Positions 45,104 through 57,299 of a stretch of DNA of 64,000 nucleotides are shown piece by piece. The notes under the pieces were generated by a model that saw nothing but the letters and a program-made list of their open reading frames with translations, was not told the origin of the DNA and searched no databases. The stretch's first letter is position 1; each line of letters begins with the position of its first letter. The translations under genes and the position numbers were made by a program. Source of the DNA: Ehretia macrophylla (lineage: Eukaryota > Streptophyta > Magnoliopsida > Boraginales > Ehretiaceae); contig CM075780.1 of the NCBI GenBank assembly GCA_037974665.1, positions 5,631,268-5,695,267 of the forward strand. Reading direction: 5' to 3'.

Positions 45104-45663
45104 GTCATGTTTAGGGCACAATTGCTTTATGTGTTAACGGTTCGCAGTCCCAGCCAAGAGAGATGGCCCATTCAGAAGGCCCAATGGGCTTAACAACAAC
45201 CCATCCGCTTCAACAACGTAGCATCCTCGCAAGACGTGATATCGATGCATTGTAGGGCCCTCTAATGTCCCGCGAGTAAGGTTGTCGTCCTTTTAACAGC
45301 TCACAACGTACGATCCGGGAGGGAAAAACAGAGCTAAACTAGAAACGTGGCCCGAAACTGATGAAAACGTTCGATTTTGGGCTCCAAAAAAGGCACAGCG
45401 AGCAACCTAGCTGCCCCCGTCGTAGAGCTCTCGAAGTGCTTTCCAACGGTATGTTGTGCACCGCGTAACTCCTTACGGATAAAAAGTTATGGGCACCAGA
45501 GCAATGGAGACCTGATCACAAGCCCTACGCCTTCGGTTTGTGGGCCCAGCCTCCATGTGAAGCGAAGTTGTCTTGCCCAAGGTGTCGTGGGATTCGATAA
45601 TAGAAATGTGGTGGATAAAGTATCTTGGCAACCCTAACCGGAGGAAAAAAAAAATTGAAAAGG

Positions 45664-45782
45664 GGGTTGCAACAAGAGGACTTCCTAGAGGGTCACCCAT
45701 CCTAGTACTACTCTCGCCCAAGCACGCTTAACTTCGGAGTTCTGATGGGATCCGGTGCATTAGTGCTGGTATGATCGCACCC
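45664..45782 (-). rRNA. 5S rRNA: 5S rRNA gene, unit 65
   Basis: Full length. p4 T, p12 A, p23 T, p26 A. Box A and the 5' half are consensus. Confidence 0.96.
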
Positions 45783-46342
45783 GTCATGTTGAGGGCTAAA
45801 TTCTTTTATGTGTTAACGGTTCACAGTCCCAGCCTAGAGAGATGGCCCATTAAGAAGGCCCAATGGGCTTAACGATAACCCATCCGCTTTAACAACCCAG
45901 CATCCTCGTAAGATGAGATATCGACGAGTTGTAGGGCCCTCTAATGTCCGGCGAGTAAGGTTGTCGTCCTTTTAACAGCTCACGACGTACGATCCGAGAC
46001 GGAAAAAAAAAAGCTAAATTAGAAAAGTAGCCCGAAACTGATGAAAACGTTCGATTTTGGGCTCCACAAAAGGGCAAAGCAAGCAAGCTGGCTGCCCCTT
46101 GCGTAGAGCTCTCAGAGAGCTTTCCAACGGTATGCTGTGCACCGCGTAATTCCTTATGGATAAAAAGTTATGGGCACCGGAGCGAAGGAGACCTGGTCAC
46201 AAGCCCTACGCCCTCGGTTTGCTGGCCCAGCCTCCACGTGAAGCGAAGTTGTCTTGCCTAAGGTACCGTGGGATTCGATAATAGAAATGTGGTGGATAAA
46301 GTATCTTGGCAACCCTAACCGGAGGAAAAAAAATTGAAAAGA

Positions 46343-46461
46343 GGGGTGCAACAATAGGACTTCGCAGGGGGTCACCCATTCAAGTACTACTCTCGCGCAA
46401 GCACGTTTAACTTCGGAGTTCTGATCGAATCCGGTGCATTAGTGCTGATATGATCGCAACC
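46343..46461 (-). rRNA. 5S rRNA: 5S rRNA gene, unit 66, strongly diverged
   Basis: Full length but eleven differences: p12 A, p13 T, p22 G, p38 T, p40 A, p55 G, p64 T (box A), p84 C, p86 A, p106 A, p117 A. Probably not functional. Confidence 0.92.
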
Positions 46462-47019
46462 GTCATGTTGAGGGCACAATTCCTTTATGTGTTAACGGTT
46501 CACAGTCCCAGCCTAGAGAGTTGGCCCATTCAAAAGGCCTAATGGGCTTAACAACAACCCATCCGCTTCAACAATGCAGCATCCTCGCAAGACGTGATAT
46601 CGATGCATTGTAGGGCCCTCTAATGTCCCGCGAGTAAGGTTGTCGTCCTTTTAACACCTCACGACGTACGATCCGGGACGGGAAAACAGAGCTAAATTAG
46701 AAACATGGCCCGAAACTGATGAAAATGTTCGATTTTGGGCTCCAAAAAGGGCACAGCGAGCAAGCTAGCTACCCCCGTCGTAGAGCTATCGAAGTGCTTT
46801 CCAACGGTATGCTGTGCACCGTGTAACTCCTTACGGATAAAAAGTTATGGGCACCGGAGCGACGGAGACCTGATCACAAGCCCTACGCCGTCGGTTTGCG
46901 GGCCCAGCCTCCACGTGAAGCGAAGTTGTCTTGCCCAAGGTGCCGTGGAATTCGATAATAGAAATGTGGTGGATAAAGTATATTGGCAACCCTAACCGGA
47001 GGAAAAAAAATTGAAAAGG

Positions 47020-47138
47020 GGGGTGCAACAAGAGGACTTCCCAAAAGGTCACCCATCCTAGTACTACTCTCGCCCATGCACGCTTAACTTCGGAGTTCTG
47101 ATGGGATCCGGTGCATTAGTGCTGGTATGATCGCACCC
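47020..47138 (-). rRNA. 5S rRNA: 5S rRNA gene, unit 67
   Basis: Full length. p12 A, p25-27 AAA (box C), p58 T (box A). TATA-like box altered (CTTTTT). Confidence 0.95.
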
Positions 47139-47695
47139 GTCATGTTGAGGGCACAATTCCTTTTTGTGTTAGCCGTTCACAATCCCATCCTAGAGAGATG
47201 GCCCATTCAGAAGGCCCAATGGGCTTAACGACAACCCATCCGCTTCAACAACCCAGCATCCTCGTAAGACGAGATATCGACGCGTTGTAGGGCCCTCTAA
47301 TGTCCCGCGAGTAAGGTTGACGTCCTTTAAACAGCTCATGACGTATGATCCGGGACAGAAAAAAAAACTAAATTAGAAAAGTGACCCGAAACTGATGAAA
47401 ATGTTCGATTTTGGCCTCCAAAAAGGGCATAGCGAGCAAGCTAGCTGCCCCCGTCGTAGAGCTCTCGAAGAGCTTTCCAACGGTATGCTGTGCGTCGCGT
47501 AACTCCTTACGGATCAAAAGTTATGGGCACCGGAGCGACAGAGACCTGGTCCCAAGCCCTACGCCCTGGGTTTGCGGGCCCAGCCTCCACGTTAAGTGAA
47601 GTTGTCTTGCCCAAGGTGCCGTGGGATTCGATAATAGAAATGTGGTGGAAAAATTATCTTGGCAACCCTAACCGGAGCAAAAAAAATTGAAAAGG

Positions 47696-47814
47696 GTGGT
47701 GCATCAAGACGACTTCCCAGGGGGTCACCCATCCTAGTACTACTCTCGCCCAAGCACGCTTAACTTCGGTGTTCTGATGGGATCCGGTACATTAGTGCTG
47801 GTATGATCGCACCT
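47696..47814 (-). rRNA. 5S rRNA: 5S rRNA gene, unit 68
   Basis: Full length. p2 T, p9 T, p12 A, p15 C, p75 T, p94 A, p119 T. TATA-like box altered (CTTTTT). From here on most spacers have GGAGC before the A-run. Confidence 0.94.
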
Positions 47815-48373
47815 GTCATGTTGAGGGCACAATTCCTTTTTGTGTTAACGGTTCACAATCCCAGCCTATAGAGATGGCCCATTCAGAAGGCCCAATGGGC
47901 TTAACGACAACCCATCCGCTTCAACAACCCAGCATCGTTGTAAGACGAGATATCGACGCGTTGTAGGGCCCTCTAATGTCCCGCGAGTAAGGTTGAAGTC
48001 CTTTAAACAGCTCCCGACGTACGATCCTGGACGGAAAAAAAAAAGATAAATTAGAAAAGTGGCCCGAAACTGATGAAAACGTTTGATTTTGGGCTCCAAA
48101 AAGGGCATATCGAGCAAGCTAGCTGCCCCCGTCGTAGAGCTCTCGAAGTGCTTTCCAACGGTATGCTGTGCGCCATGTAACTCCTTACGGATAAAAAGTT
48201 ATGGGCACCGAAGCGAAGGAGACTTGGTCATAAGCCCTACGCCCTCGGTTTGCGGGCCCAGCCTCCACGTGAAGCAAAGTTGTCTTGCCCAAGGTGTCAT
48301 GGGATTTGATAATATAAATGTGATGGATAAAGTATCTTGGCAACCCTAACCGGAGCAAAAAAAATTGAAAAGT

Positions 48374-48492
48374 GGGGTGCAACAAGAGGACTTCCCAGGG
48401 GGTCACCCATCCTAGTACTATTCTCGCCCAAGCAGACTTAACTTCGGAGTTCAGATGGGATCCGATGCATTAGTGCTGGTATGATCACACCC
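48374..48492 (-). rRNA. 5S rRNA: 5S rRNA gene, unit 69
   Basis: Full length. p12 A, p48 T, p62-63 GA (box A), p80 A, p92 A, p114 A. Upstream ATGGCCCAATGCC. Confidence 0.94.
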
Positions 48493-49049
48493 GTCATGTT
48501 GATGGCCCAATGCCTTTATGTGTTAATGGTTCACAGTCCCAGCCTAGAGAGATGGCCAATTCAGAAGGCCCAATGGGCTTAACGACAACCCATCCGCTTC
48601 AACAACCCAGCATCCTCGCATGACGAGATATCGACGCGTTGTTGTGTCCTCTAATGTCCAGCGAGCAAGGTTGTTGTCCCTTTTACAGCCCACGACATAC
48701 GATACGGGACCGAAAAACAGAGCTAAAGTAGAAAAGTGGCCCGAAACTGATGAACACGTTCGATTTTGGGCTCCAAAAGGGCACAGCGGGCAAGCTAGCT
48801 GCCCCCGTCGTAGAGCTGTCGAAGAGCTTTCCAAGGGCATGCTGTGCGCCGCGTAACTCCTTACGGATAAAAAGTTATGGGCACCGGAGCGACGGAGACC
48901 TGGTCACAAGCCCTACGCCCTCGGTTTGCTGGCCCAGCCTCCATGTGAAGCGAAGTTGTCTTGCCCAAGGTGCCGTGGGATTCGATAATAGAAATGTGGT
49001 GGATAAAGTATCTTGGCAACCCTAACCGGAGCAAAAAAAATTGAAAAGG

Positions 49050-49168
49050 GGGGTACAACAAGAGGACTTCCAAGGGGGTCACCCATCCTAGTACTACCCT
49101 TGCTCAAGCACGCTTATCTTCGGAGTTCTAATGGGATCCGATGCATTAGTGCTGGTATGATCGCACCC
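49050..49168 (-). rRNA. 5S rRNA: 5S rRNA gene, unit 70
   Basis: Full length. p6 A, p12 A, p23 A, p49 C, p52 T, p55 T, p68 T (box A), p81 A, p92 A. The same set except p6 recurs at 51759 and 55148, so these three are close copies. Confidence 0.95.
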
Positions 49169-49727
49169 GTCATGTTGATGGCCCAATTCCTTTATGTGTT
49201 AACAGTTCACAGTCCCAGCCTAGAGAGATAGCCCATTAAGAAGGCCCAATGGGCTTAACGACAACCCATCCGCTTCAACAACCCAGCATCCTCGCAAGAG
49301 GAGATATCTACGCGTTGTAGGGCCCTCTAATGTGTCGCGAGTAAGGTTGTCGTCCTTTTAACAGCTCACAACATACGATCCGGGACGGAAAAACAGAGCT
49401 AAAAAAGAAAAGTGGCCCGAAACTGATGAAAACGTTCGATTTTGGGCTCCAAAAATGGGCACAGTGAGAAAACTAGCTGCACTCGGCGTAGAGCTCTTAG
49501 AGAGCTTTCCAACGGTATGCTGTGCGGCGCGTAACTCCTTACGGATCATAAGTGAAGGGCACCGGAGCGAAGGAGACCTGGTCACAAGACCTACGCCCTC
49601 GGTTTGCTGGCCCAGCCTCCACGTGAAGCGAAGTTGTCTTGCCCAAGGTGCCGTGGGATTCGATAATAGAAATGTGGTGGATAAAGTATCTTGACAACCC
49701 TAACCGGAGGAAAAAAAATTGAAAAGA

Positions 49728-49846
49728 GGGGTGCAACACGAGGACTTCCCAGGGGGTCACCCATCCTAGTACTACTCTCGCCCAAGCACGCTTAACTTCG
49801 GAGTTCTGATGGGATCCGGTGCATTAGTGTTGATATGATCGCACCC
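49728..49846 (-). rRNA. 5S rRNA: 5S rRNA gene, unit 71 (near consensus)
   Basis: Only p103 T and p106 A differ from the consensus. Box A, intermediate element, box C, ATAAAG and GC upstream elements, C at -1 and T-tract terminators are intact. Among the best candidates in the window for an expressed copy. Confidence 0.97.
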
Positions 49847-50404
49847 GTCATGTTGAGGGCACAATTCCTTTATGTGTTAACGGTTCACAGTCCCAGCCTA
49901 GAGAGATGGCCCATTCAGAAGGCCCAATGGGCTTAATGACAACCCATCCGCTTCAACAACCCAGCATCATCGCAAGACTAGATATCGACGCGTTGTAGGG
50001 TCTTCTAATGTCCAGCAAGCAAGGTTGTCATCCTTTTAACAGGTCACGACGTACGATCCTGGACGGAAAAACATAGCTAAATTAGAAAAGTGGTCCGAAA
50101 CTGATGAAACATTCGATTTTGGGCTCGAAAAAAGGGCAAAGCAAGCAAGCTGGCTGCCCCCATCGTAGAGCTTTCGAAGAGCTTTCCAACGGCATGTTGT
50201 GCGCCACGTAACTCCTTACGGATAAAAAGTTATAGGCACCGAAGCGAAGGAGACCTGATCATAATCCCTACGCCCTCGGTTTGCGGGCCCAGCCTCCACG
50301 TGAAGCGAACTTGTCTTGCCCAAGGTGCCGTGGGATTCGATAATAGAAATGTGGTGGATAAAGTATCTTGGCAACCCTAACCGGAGCAAAAAAAATTGAA
50401 AATG

Positions 50405-50523
50405 GGGGTGCAACGAGAGGACTTCCCAGGGGGTCACCTATCCTAGCACAACTCTCGCCCAAGCACGCTGAACTTCGGAGTTCTGATGGGATCCGGTGAA
50501 TTAGTGCTGGTATGATCGCACTC
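50405..50523 (-). rRNA. 5S rRNA: 5S rRNA gene, unit 72
   Basis: Full length. p11 G, p12 A, p35 T (box C), p43 C, p46 A, p66 G (box A), p95 A, p118 T. Sister of unit 73. Confidence 0.94.
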
Positions 50524-51081
50524 GTCATGTTGATGGCCCAATTCCTTTATGTGTTAACAGTTCACAATCCCAGCCTAGAGAGATGGCCCATTCAGAAAGC
50601 CCAATGGGCTTAACGACAACCCATCCGCTTCAACAACCCAGCATCCTCGCAAGACGAGATATCGACGCGTTGTAGGGTCCTCTAATGCCCAGCAAGCAAG
50701 GTTGTCATCCTTTTAACAGGTCACGACGTACGATCCAGGACGGAAAAACATAGCTAAACTAGAAAAGTGGTCCGAAACTGATGAAACATTCGATTTTGGG
50801 CTCGAAAAAAGGGCACAACAAGCAAGCTGGCTGCCCCCGTCGTAGGGCTTTCGAAGAGCTTTCCAGCGGCATGTTGTGCGCCACGTAACTCCTTACGGAT
50901 AAAAAGTTATAGGCACCGAAGCAAAGGAGACTTGATCATAATCCATACGGCCTCGGTTTGCGGGCCCAGCCTCCACGTGAAGCGAACTTGTCTTGCCCAA
51001 GGTGCCGTGGGATTCGATAATAGAAATGTGGTGGATAAAGTATCTTGGCAACCCTAACCGGAGCAAAAAAAATTGAAAATG

Positions 51082-51200
51082 GGGGTGCAACAAGAGGACT
51101 TCCCAGGGGGTCACCTATCCTAGCACAACTCTCGCCCAAGCACGCTGAACTTCGGAGTTCTGATGGGATCCGGTGCATTAGTGCTGGTACGATCGCACTC
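51082..51200 (-). rRNA. 5S rRNA: 5S rRNA gene, unit 73
   Basis: Full length. p12 A, p35 T, p43 C, p46 A, p66 G (box A), p109 C, p118 T. Confidence 0.94.
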
Positions 51201-51758
51201 GTCATGTTGATGGCCCAATTCCTTTATGTGTTAACAGTTCACAATCCCAGCCTAGAGAGATGGCCTATTCAGAAAGCCCAATGGGCTTAACGACAACCCA
51301 TCCGCTTCAACAACCCAGCATCCTCGCAAGACGAGATATCGACGCGTTGTAGGGCCCTCTAATGTCTCGCGAGTAAAGTTGTCGTCCTTTTAACAGCTCA
51401 CGACGTACGAACCGGGACGGAAAAAAAAGCTAAATTAGAAAAATGGCCCAAAACTGATGAAAATATTCGATTTTGGGCTCCAAAAAGGGCACAGCGAGCA
51501 AGCTAGCTGCCCCCTTTCGTAGAGCTCTCGAAGAGCTTTCCAACTGTATGCTGTGCGCCGCGTAACTCCTTACGGATAAAGAGTTATGGGCACCGGAGCG
51601 ACGGAGACCTGGTCACAAGCCCTACGCCCTCGGTTTGTTGGCCCAGCCTCCATGTGAAGCGAAGTTGTCTTGCCCAAGGTGTCGTGGGATTCGATAATAG
51701 AAATGTGGTGGATAAAGTATCTTGGCAACCCTAACAGGAGCAAAAAAAATTGAAAAGG

Positions 51759-51877
51759 GGGGTGCAACAAGAGGACTTCCAAGGGGGTCACCCATCCTAG
51801 TACTACCCTTGCTCAAGCACGCTTATCTTCGGAGTTCTAATGGGATCCGATGCATTAGTGCTGGTATGATCGCACCC
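51759..51877 (-). rRNA. 5S rRNA: 5S rRNA gene, unit 74
   Basis: Full length. p12 A, p23 A, p49 C, p52 T, p55 T, p68 T (box A), p81 A, p92 A. Copies at 55148 and, with p6 A, at 49050. Confidence 0.95.
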
Positions 51878-52436
51878 GTCATGTTGATGGCCCAATTCCT
51901 TTATGTGTTAACAGTTCACAGTCCCAGCCTAGAGAGATAGCCCATTAAGAAGGCCCAATGGGCTTAACGACAACCCATCCGCTTCAACAACCCAGCATCC
52001 TCGCAAAAGGAGATATCTATTCGTTGTAGGGCCCTCTAATGTGTCGCGAGTAAGGTTGTCGTCCTTTTAACAGCTCACAACATACGATCCGGGATGGAAA
52101 AACAGAGCAAAAAAAGAAAAGTGGCCCGAAACTGATGAAAACGTTCGATTTTGGGCTCCAAAAAAGGGCACAGTGAGAAAACTAGCAGCACTCGGCGTAG
52201 AGCTCTGAGAGAGCTTTCCAACGGTATGCTGTGCGGCGCGTAACTCCTTACGGATCATAAGTTAAGGGCACCGGAGCGAAGGAGACCTGGTCACAAGCCC
52301 TACGCCCTTGGTTTGCGGGCCCAGCCTCCACGTGAAGCGAAGTTGTCTTGCCCAAGGTGCCGTGGGATTCGATAATATAAATGTGGTGGATAAAGTATCT
52401 TGGCAACCCTAACCGGAGCAAAAAAAATTGAAAAGG

Positions 52437-52555
52437 GGGGTGCAACAAGAGGACTTCCCATGGGGTCACCCATCCTAGTACAACTCTCGCCCAAGCACAT
52501 TTAACTTCGGAGTTCTAATGGGATCCGATGCATTAGTGCCGGTATGATCGCACCC
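52437..52555 (-). rRNA. 5S rRNA: 5S rRNA gene, unit 75
   Basis: Full length. p12 A, p25 T, p46 A, p63-64 AT (box A), p81 A, p92 A, p104 C. Copy at 55826. Confidence 0.95.
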
Positions 52556-53114
52556 ATCATGTTGATGGCCCAATTCCTTTATGTGTTAACGGTTCATAGT
52601 TCCAGCCTAGAGAGATAGCCCATTCAGAAGGACCAATGGGCTTAACGACAACCCATCCGCCTCAACAATCCAGCATCCTCGCAAGACGAGATATCGACGC
52701 GTTGTAGGGTCCTCTAATGTCCAGCGAGCAAGGTTGTCGTCCTTTTAACATCTAACGATGTACGATCCGCGATGGAAAAATAGGGCTGAATTAGAAAAGT
52801 GGCCCGAAGGTAATGAAAACGTTCGATTTTGGACACCAAAAAAGGTCACAGCGAGAAAGTTGGCTGCTCCCGGCATAGAGCTCTCAGAGAGCTTTCCAAC
52901 GGTTTGCTGTGCGCCGCGTAACTCCTTACGGATCAAAAGTTATGGGTATCGAAGCGAAGGAGACCTGGTCATAAGCCCTACGCCCACGGTTTGCAGGCCC
53001 AACCTCCACGTGAAGCGAAGTTGTCTTGCCCAAGGTGCCGTGGGATTCGATAATAGAAATGTGGTGGATAAAGTATCTTGGTAACCCTAACCGGAGCAAA
53101 AAAAATTGAAAAGT

Positions 53115-53233
53115 GGGGTGCAACAAGAGGACTTCCCAGGGGGTCACTAATCCTAGTACTACTCTCGCCCAAGCACGCTTAACTTTGGAGTTCTGATGGG
53201 ATCCTATGCATTAGTGCTGGTATGATTGTACCC
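53115..53233 (-). rRNA. 5S rRNA: 5S rRNA gene, unit 76
   Basis: Full length. p12 A, p34-35 TA (box C), p72 T, p91-92 TA, p113 T, p115 T. Its copy at 56504 has consensus C at p72 and G at p96. Confidence 0.95.
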
Positions 53234-53791
53234 GTCATGTTGAGGGCACAATTCCTTTATCTGTTAACGGTTCACAGTCCCAGCCTAGAGAGATGGCCCA
53301 TTCAGAATGCCCAATGGGCTTAACAACAACCCATCCGCTTCAACAACGCAGCATCCTCGCAAGACGTGATATCGACGCGTTGTAAGGCCCTCTAATGTCC
53401 CGCGTGTAAGGTTTTCATCCTTTTAACAGCTCACGACATACGATCCGGGATGGAAAAACAGAGCTCAATTAGAAACGTGGCCCGAAACAGATGAAAAAGT
53501 TCAATTTTGGGCTCCAAAAAAGGCACAGTGAGGAAGCTAGCTGCCCCCGTCGTGGAGCTCTCGAAGAGCATTCCAACGGTATACTTTACGCCGCGTAACT
53601 CCTTACGGATAAAAAGTTATTGGCACCGGAGTGACGGAGACCTGGTCACAAACCCTAAGCCCTCGGTTTGCGGGCACAACCTCCACGTGAAGCGAAGTTG
53701 TCTTGCCCAAGGTGCCGTGGGATTCGATAATAGAAATGTGGTGGATAAAGTATCTTGGCAACCCTAACTAGAGGACAAAAAATTGAAAATG

Positions 53792-53910
53792 GGGGTGCAA
53801 CAAGAGGACTTCCGAGAGGGTCACCCATCCTAGTACTACTCTTGCCCAAGCACGCTTAACTTCGGAGTTCTGATGGGATCCGGTGCATTAGTGCTGGTAT
53901 AATCGCACCC
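53792..53910 (-). rRNA. 5S rRNA: 5S rRNA gene, unit 77
   Basis: Full length. p12 A, p23 G, p26 A (box C edge), p52 T, p110 A. Copy at 57181. Confidence 0.95.
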
Positions 53911-54469
53911 GTCATGTTGAGGGCACAATTCCTTTATGTGTTAACAGTTCACAGTCCCAGCCTAGAGAACTAGCCCATTCAGAAGGCCCAATGGGCTTAA
54001 TGACAACCCATCCGCTTCAACAACCTAGCATCCGCGCAAGACGAGATATCGACGCGTTGTAGGGTCCTCTAATGTCCCGCGAGCAAAGTTGTCGTCCTTT
54101 TAACAGCTCATGACGTACAATCCATGATGGAAAAACAGAGCTAAATTGGAAAAGTGGCCCGAAACTGCTGAAAACATTCGATTTTGGGCTCCAAAAAAGG
54201 GCGCAGCAAGAAATCTGGCTTCCCCCATCGTAGAGCTCTCGGAGAGCTTTCCAACGGTATGCTGTGCGCCACGTAATTCCTTACGGATAAAAAGTTATGG
54301 GCACCGAAGCGAAGGAGACCTGGTCATAAGCCCTACGCCCTCGGTTTGCGGGCCCAGCCTCCACGTGAAGCGAAGTTGTCTTGCCCAAGGTATCGTGGGA
54401 TTCGATAATAGAAATGTGGTGGATAAAGTATCTTGGCAACCCTAACCGGAGCAAAAAAAATTGAAAGAG

Positions 54470-54588
54470 GGGGTGCAACAAGAGGACTTCCCAAGCGGTC
54501 ACCTATCTTAGCACTACTCTCGCCCAAGCACGCTTAACTTCGGAGTTCTGATGGGATCCGGTGCATTAGTAATAGTATGATCGCACCC
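54470..54588 (-). rRNA. 5S rRNA: 5S rRNA gene, unit 78
   Basis: Full length. p12 A, p25 A, p27 C, p35 T, p39 T (box C), p43 C, p102-103 AA, p105 A. Copy at 57859. Four box C changes make function doubtful. Confidence 0.94.
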
Positions 54589-55147
54589 ATCATGTTGATG
54601 GCCCAATTCCTTTATGTGTTAACGGTTCACAATCCCAGCCTAGAGAGATAGCCCTTTCAGAAAGCCTAATGGGCTTATCGACAACCCATCCGCTTCAACA
54701 ACCCAGCATCCTCGCAAGACGAGATATCGACGCGTTGTAGGGCCCTCTAATGTTCTGCGAGTAAAGTTGTCGTCCTTTTAACAGCTCACGACGTATGATC
54801 CGGGACGAAAAAACAGAGATAAATCAGAAAAGTGGCCCGAAACTGATGAAAACGTTCAATTTTGGGCTCGAAAGAAGGGCACACCGAACAAGCTGGCGGC
54901 CCCTATCGTAGAGCTCTCGGAGAGCTTTCCAACGGTATGCTGTGCGCCGCGTCACTCCTTACGGATAAAAAGTTATGGGCACCGAAACGAAGGAGACCTG
55001 GTCATAAGCCCTACGCCCTCGGTTTGCGGGCCCAGCCTCCACGCGAAGCGAAGTTGTCTTGCCCAAGGTGTCGTGGGATTCGATAATAGAAATGTGGTGG
55101 ATAAAGTATCTTGGCAACCCTAACAGGAGCAAAAAAAATTGAAAAGG

Positions 55148-55266
55148 GGGGTGCAACAAGAGGACTTCCAAGGGGGTCACCCATCCTAGTACTACCCTTG
55201 CTCAAGCACGCTTATCTTCGGAGTTCTAATGGGATCCGATGCATTAGTGCTGGTATGATCGCACCC
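55148..55266 (-). rRNA. 5S rRNA: 5S rRNA gene, unit 79
   Basis: Duplicate of unit 74: p12 A, p23 A, p49 C, p52 T, p55 T, p68 T, p81 A, p92 A. Confidence 0.95.
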
Positions 55267-55825
55267 GTCATGTTGATGGCCCAATTCCTTTATGTGTTAA
55301 CAGTTCACAGTCCCAGCCTAGAGAGATAGCCCATTAAGAAGGCCCAATGGGCTTAACGACAACCCATCCGCTTCAACAACCCAGCATCCTCGCAAAAGGA
55401 GATATCTATTCGTTGTAGGGCCCTCTAATGTGTCGCGAGTAAGGTTGTCGTCCTTTTAACAGCTCACAACATACGATCCGGGATGGAAAAACAGAGCAAA
55501 AAAAGAAAAGTGGCCCGAAACTGATGAAAACGTTCGATTTTGGGCTCCAAAAAAGGGCACAGTGAGAAAACTAGCAGCACTCGGCGTAGAGCTCTGAGAG
55601 AGCTTTCCAACGGTATGCTGTGCGGCGCGTAACTCCTTACGGATCATAAGTTAAGGGCACCGGAGCGAAGGAGACCTGGTCACAAGCCCTACGCCCTCGG
55701 TTTGCGGGCCCAGCCTCCACGTGAAGCGAAGTTGTCTTGCCCAAGGTGCCGTGGGATTCGATAATATAAATGTGGTGGATAAAGTATCTTGGCAACCCTA
55801 ACCGGAGCAAAAAAAATTGAAAAGG

Positions 55826-55944
55826 GGGGTGCAACAAGAGGACTTCCCATGGGGTCACCCATCCTAGTACAACTCTCGCCCAAGCACATTTAACTTCGGA
55901 GTTCTAATGGGATCCGATGCATTAGTGCCGGTATGATCGCACCC
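55826..55944 (-). rRNA. 5S rRNA: 5S rRNA gene, unit 80
   Basis: Duplicate of unit 75: p12 A, p25 T, p46 A, p63-64 AT, p81 A, p92 A, p104 C. Confidence 0.95.
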
Positions 55945-56503
55945 ATCATGTTGATGGCCCAATTCCTTTATGTGTTAACGGTTCATAGTTCCAGCCTAGA
56001 GAGATAGCCCATTCAGAAGGACCAATGGGCTTAACGACAACCCATCCGCCTCAACAATCCAGCATCCTCGCAAGACGAGATATCGACGCGTTGTAGGGTC
56101 CTCTAATGTCCAGCGAGCAAGGTTGTCGTCCTTTTAACATCTAACGATGTACGATCCGCGATGGAAAAATAGGGCTGAATTAGAAAAGTGGCCCGAAGGT
56201 AATGAAAACGTTCGATTTTGGACACCAAAAAAGGTCACAGCGAGAAAGTTGGCTGCTCCCGGCATAGAGCTCTCAGAGAGCTTTCCAACGGTTTGCTGTG
56301 CGCCGCGTAACTCCTTACGGATCAAAAGTTATGGGTATCGAAGCGAAGGAGACTTGGTCATAAGCCCTACGCCCACGGTTTGCAGGCCCAACCTCCACGT
56401 GAAGCGAAGTTGTCTTGCCCAAGGTGCCGTGGGATTCGATAATAGAAATGTGGTGGATAAAGTATCTTGGTAACCCTAACCGGAGCAAAAAAAATTGAAA
56501 AGT

Positions 56504-56622
56504 GGGGTGCAACAAGAGGACTTCCCAGGGGGTCACTAATCCTAGTACTACTCTCGCCCAAGCACGCTTAACTTCGGAGTTCTGATGGGATCCTATGCGT
56601 TAGTGCTGGTATGATTGTACCC
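56504..56622 (-). rRNA. 5S rRNA: 5S rRNA gene, unit 81
   Basis: Duplicate of unit 76 with two transitions, p72 C and p96 G. The others are kept (p12 A, p34-35 TA, p91-92 TA, p113 T, p115 T). Confidence 0.95.
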
Positions 56623-57180
56623 GTCATGTTGAGGGCACAATTCCTTTATCTGTTAACGGTTCACAGTCCCAGCCTAGAGAGATGGCCCATTCAGAATGCC
56701 CAATGGGCTTAACAACAACCCATCCGCTTCAACAACGCAGCATCCTCGCAAGACGTGATATCGACGCGTTGTAAGGCCCTCTAATGTCCCGCGTGTAAGG
56801 TTTTCATCCTTTTAACAGCTCACGACATACGATCCGGGATGGAAAAACAGAGCTCAATTAGAAACGTGGCCCGAAACAGATGAAAAAGTTCAATTTTGGG
56901 CTCCAAAAAAGGCACAGTGAGGAAGCTAGCTGCCCCCGTCGTGGAGCTCTCGAAGAGCATTCCAACGGTATACTTTGCGCCGCGTAACTCCTTACGGATA
57001 AAAAGTTATTGGCACCGGAGTGACGGAGACCTGGTCACAAGCCCTAAGCCCTCGGTTTGCGGGCACAACCTCCACGTGAAGCGAAGTTGTCTTGCCCAAG
57101 GTGCCGTGGGATTCGATAATAGAAATGTGGTGGATAAAGTATCTTGGCAACCCTAACTAGAGGACAAAAAATTGAAAATG

Positions 57181-57299
57181 GGGGTGCAACAAGAGGACTT
57201 CCGAGAGGGTCACCCATCCTAGTACTACTCTTGCCCAAGCACGCTTAACTTCGGAGTTCTGATGGGATCCGGTGCATTAGTGCTGGTATAATCGCACCC
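57181..57299 (-). rRNA. 5S rRNA: 5S rRNA gene, unit 82
   Basis: Duplicate of unit 77: p12 A, p23 G, p26 A, p52 T, p110 A. Confidence 0.95.

Larger units (their letters stand above)
50216..51520. repeat. Single-unit duplication, period 677 bp
   Basis: The units with genes 50405 and 51082 share rare variants (p35 T, p43 C, p46 A, p66 G, p118 T; spacers GATGAAACATTCG, GCTCGAAAAAAGGG, AGCGAACTTGTC), showing a local one-unit duplication. Confidence 0.82.
51656..55044. repeat. Segmental duplication 2, copy A (five units, 3389 bp)
   Basis: Tandem with 55045-58433 at a constant offset of 3389 bp. It starts at the first base matching after two adjacent mismatches in CCATGTGAAG/CCACGCGAAG. Differences I saw up to 54.76 kb are all transitions. 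A few more lie in the last 300 bp. It contains the genes at 51759, 52437, 53115, 53792 and 54470. Confidence 0.93.
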
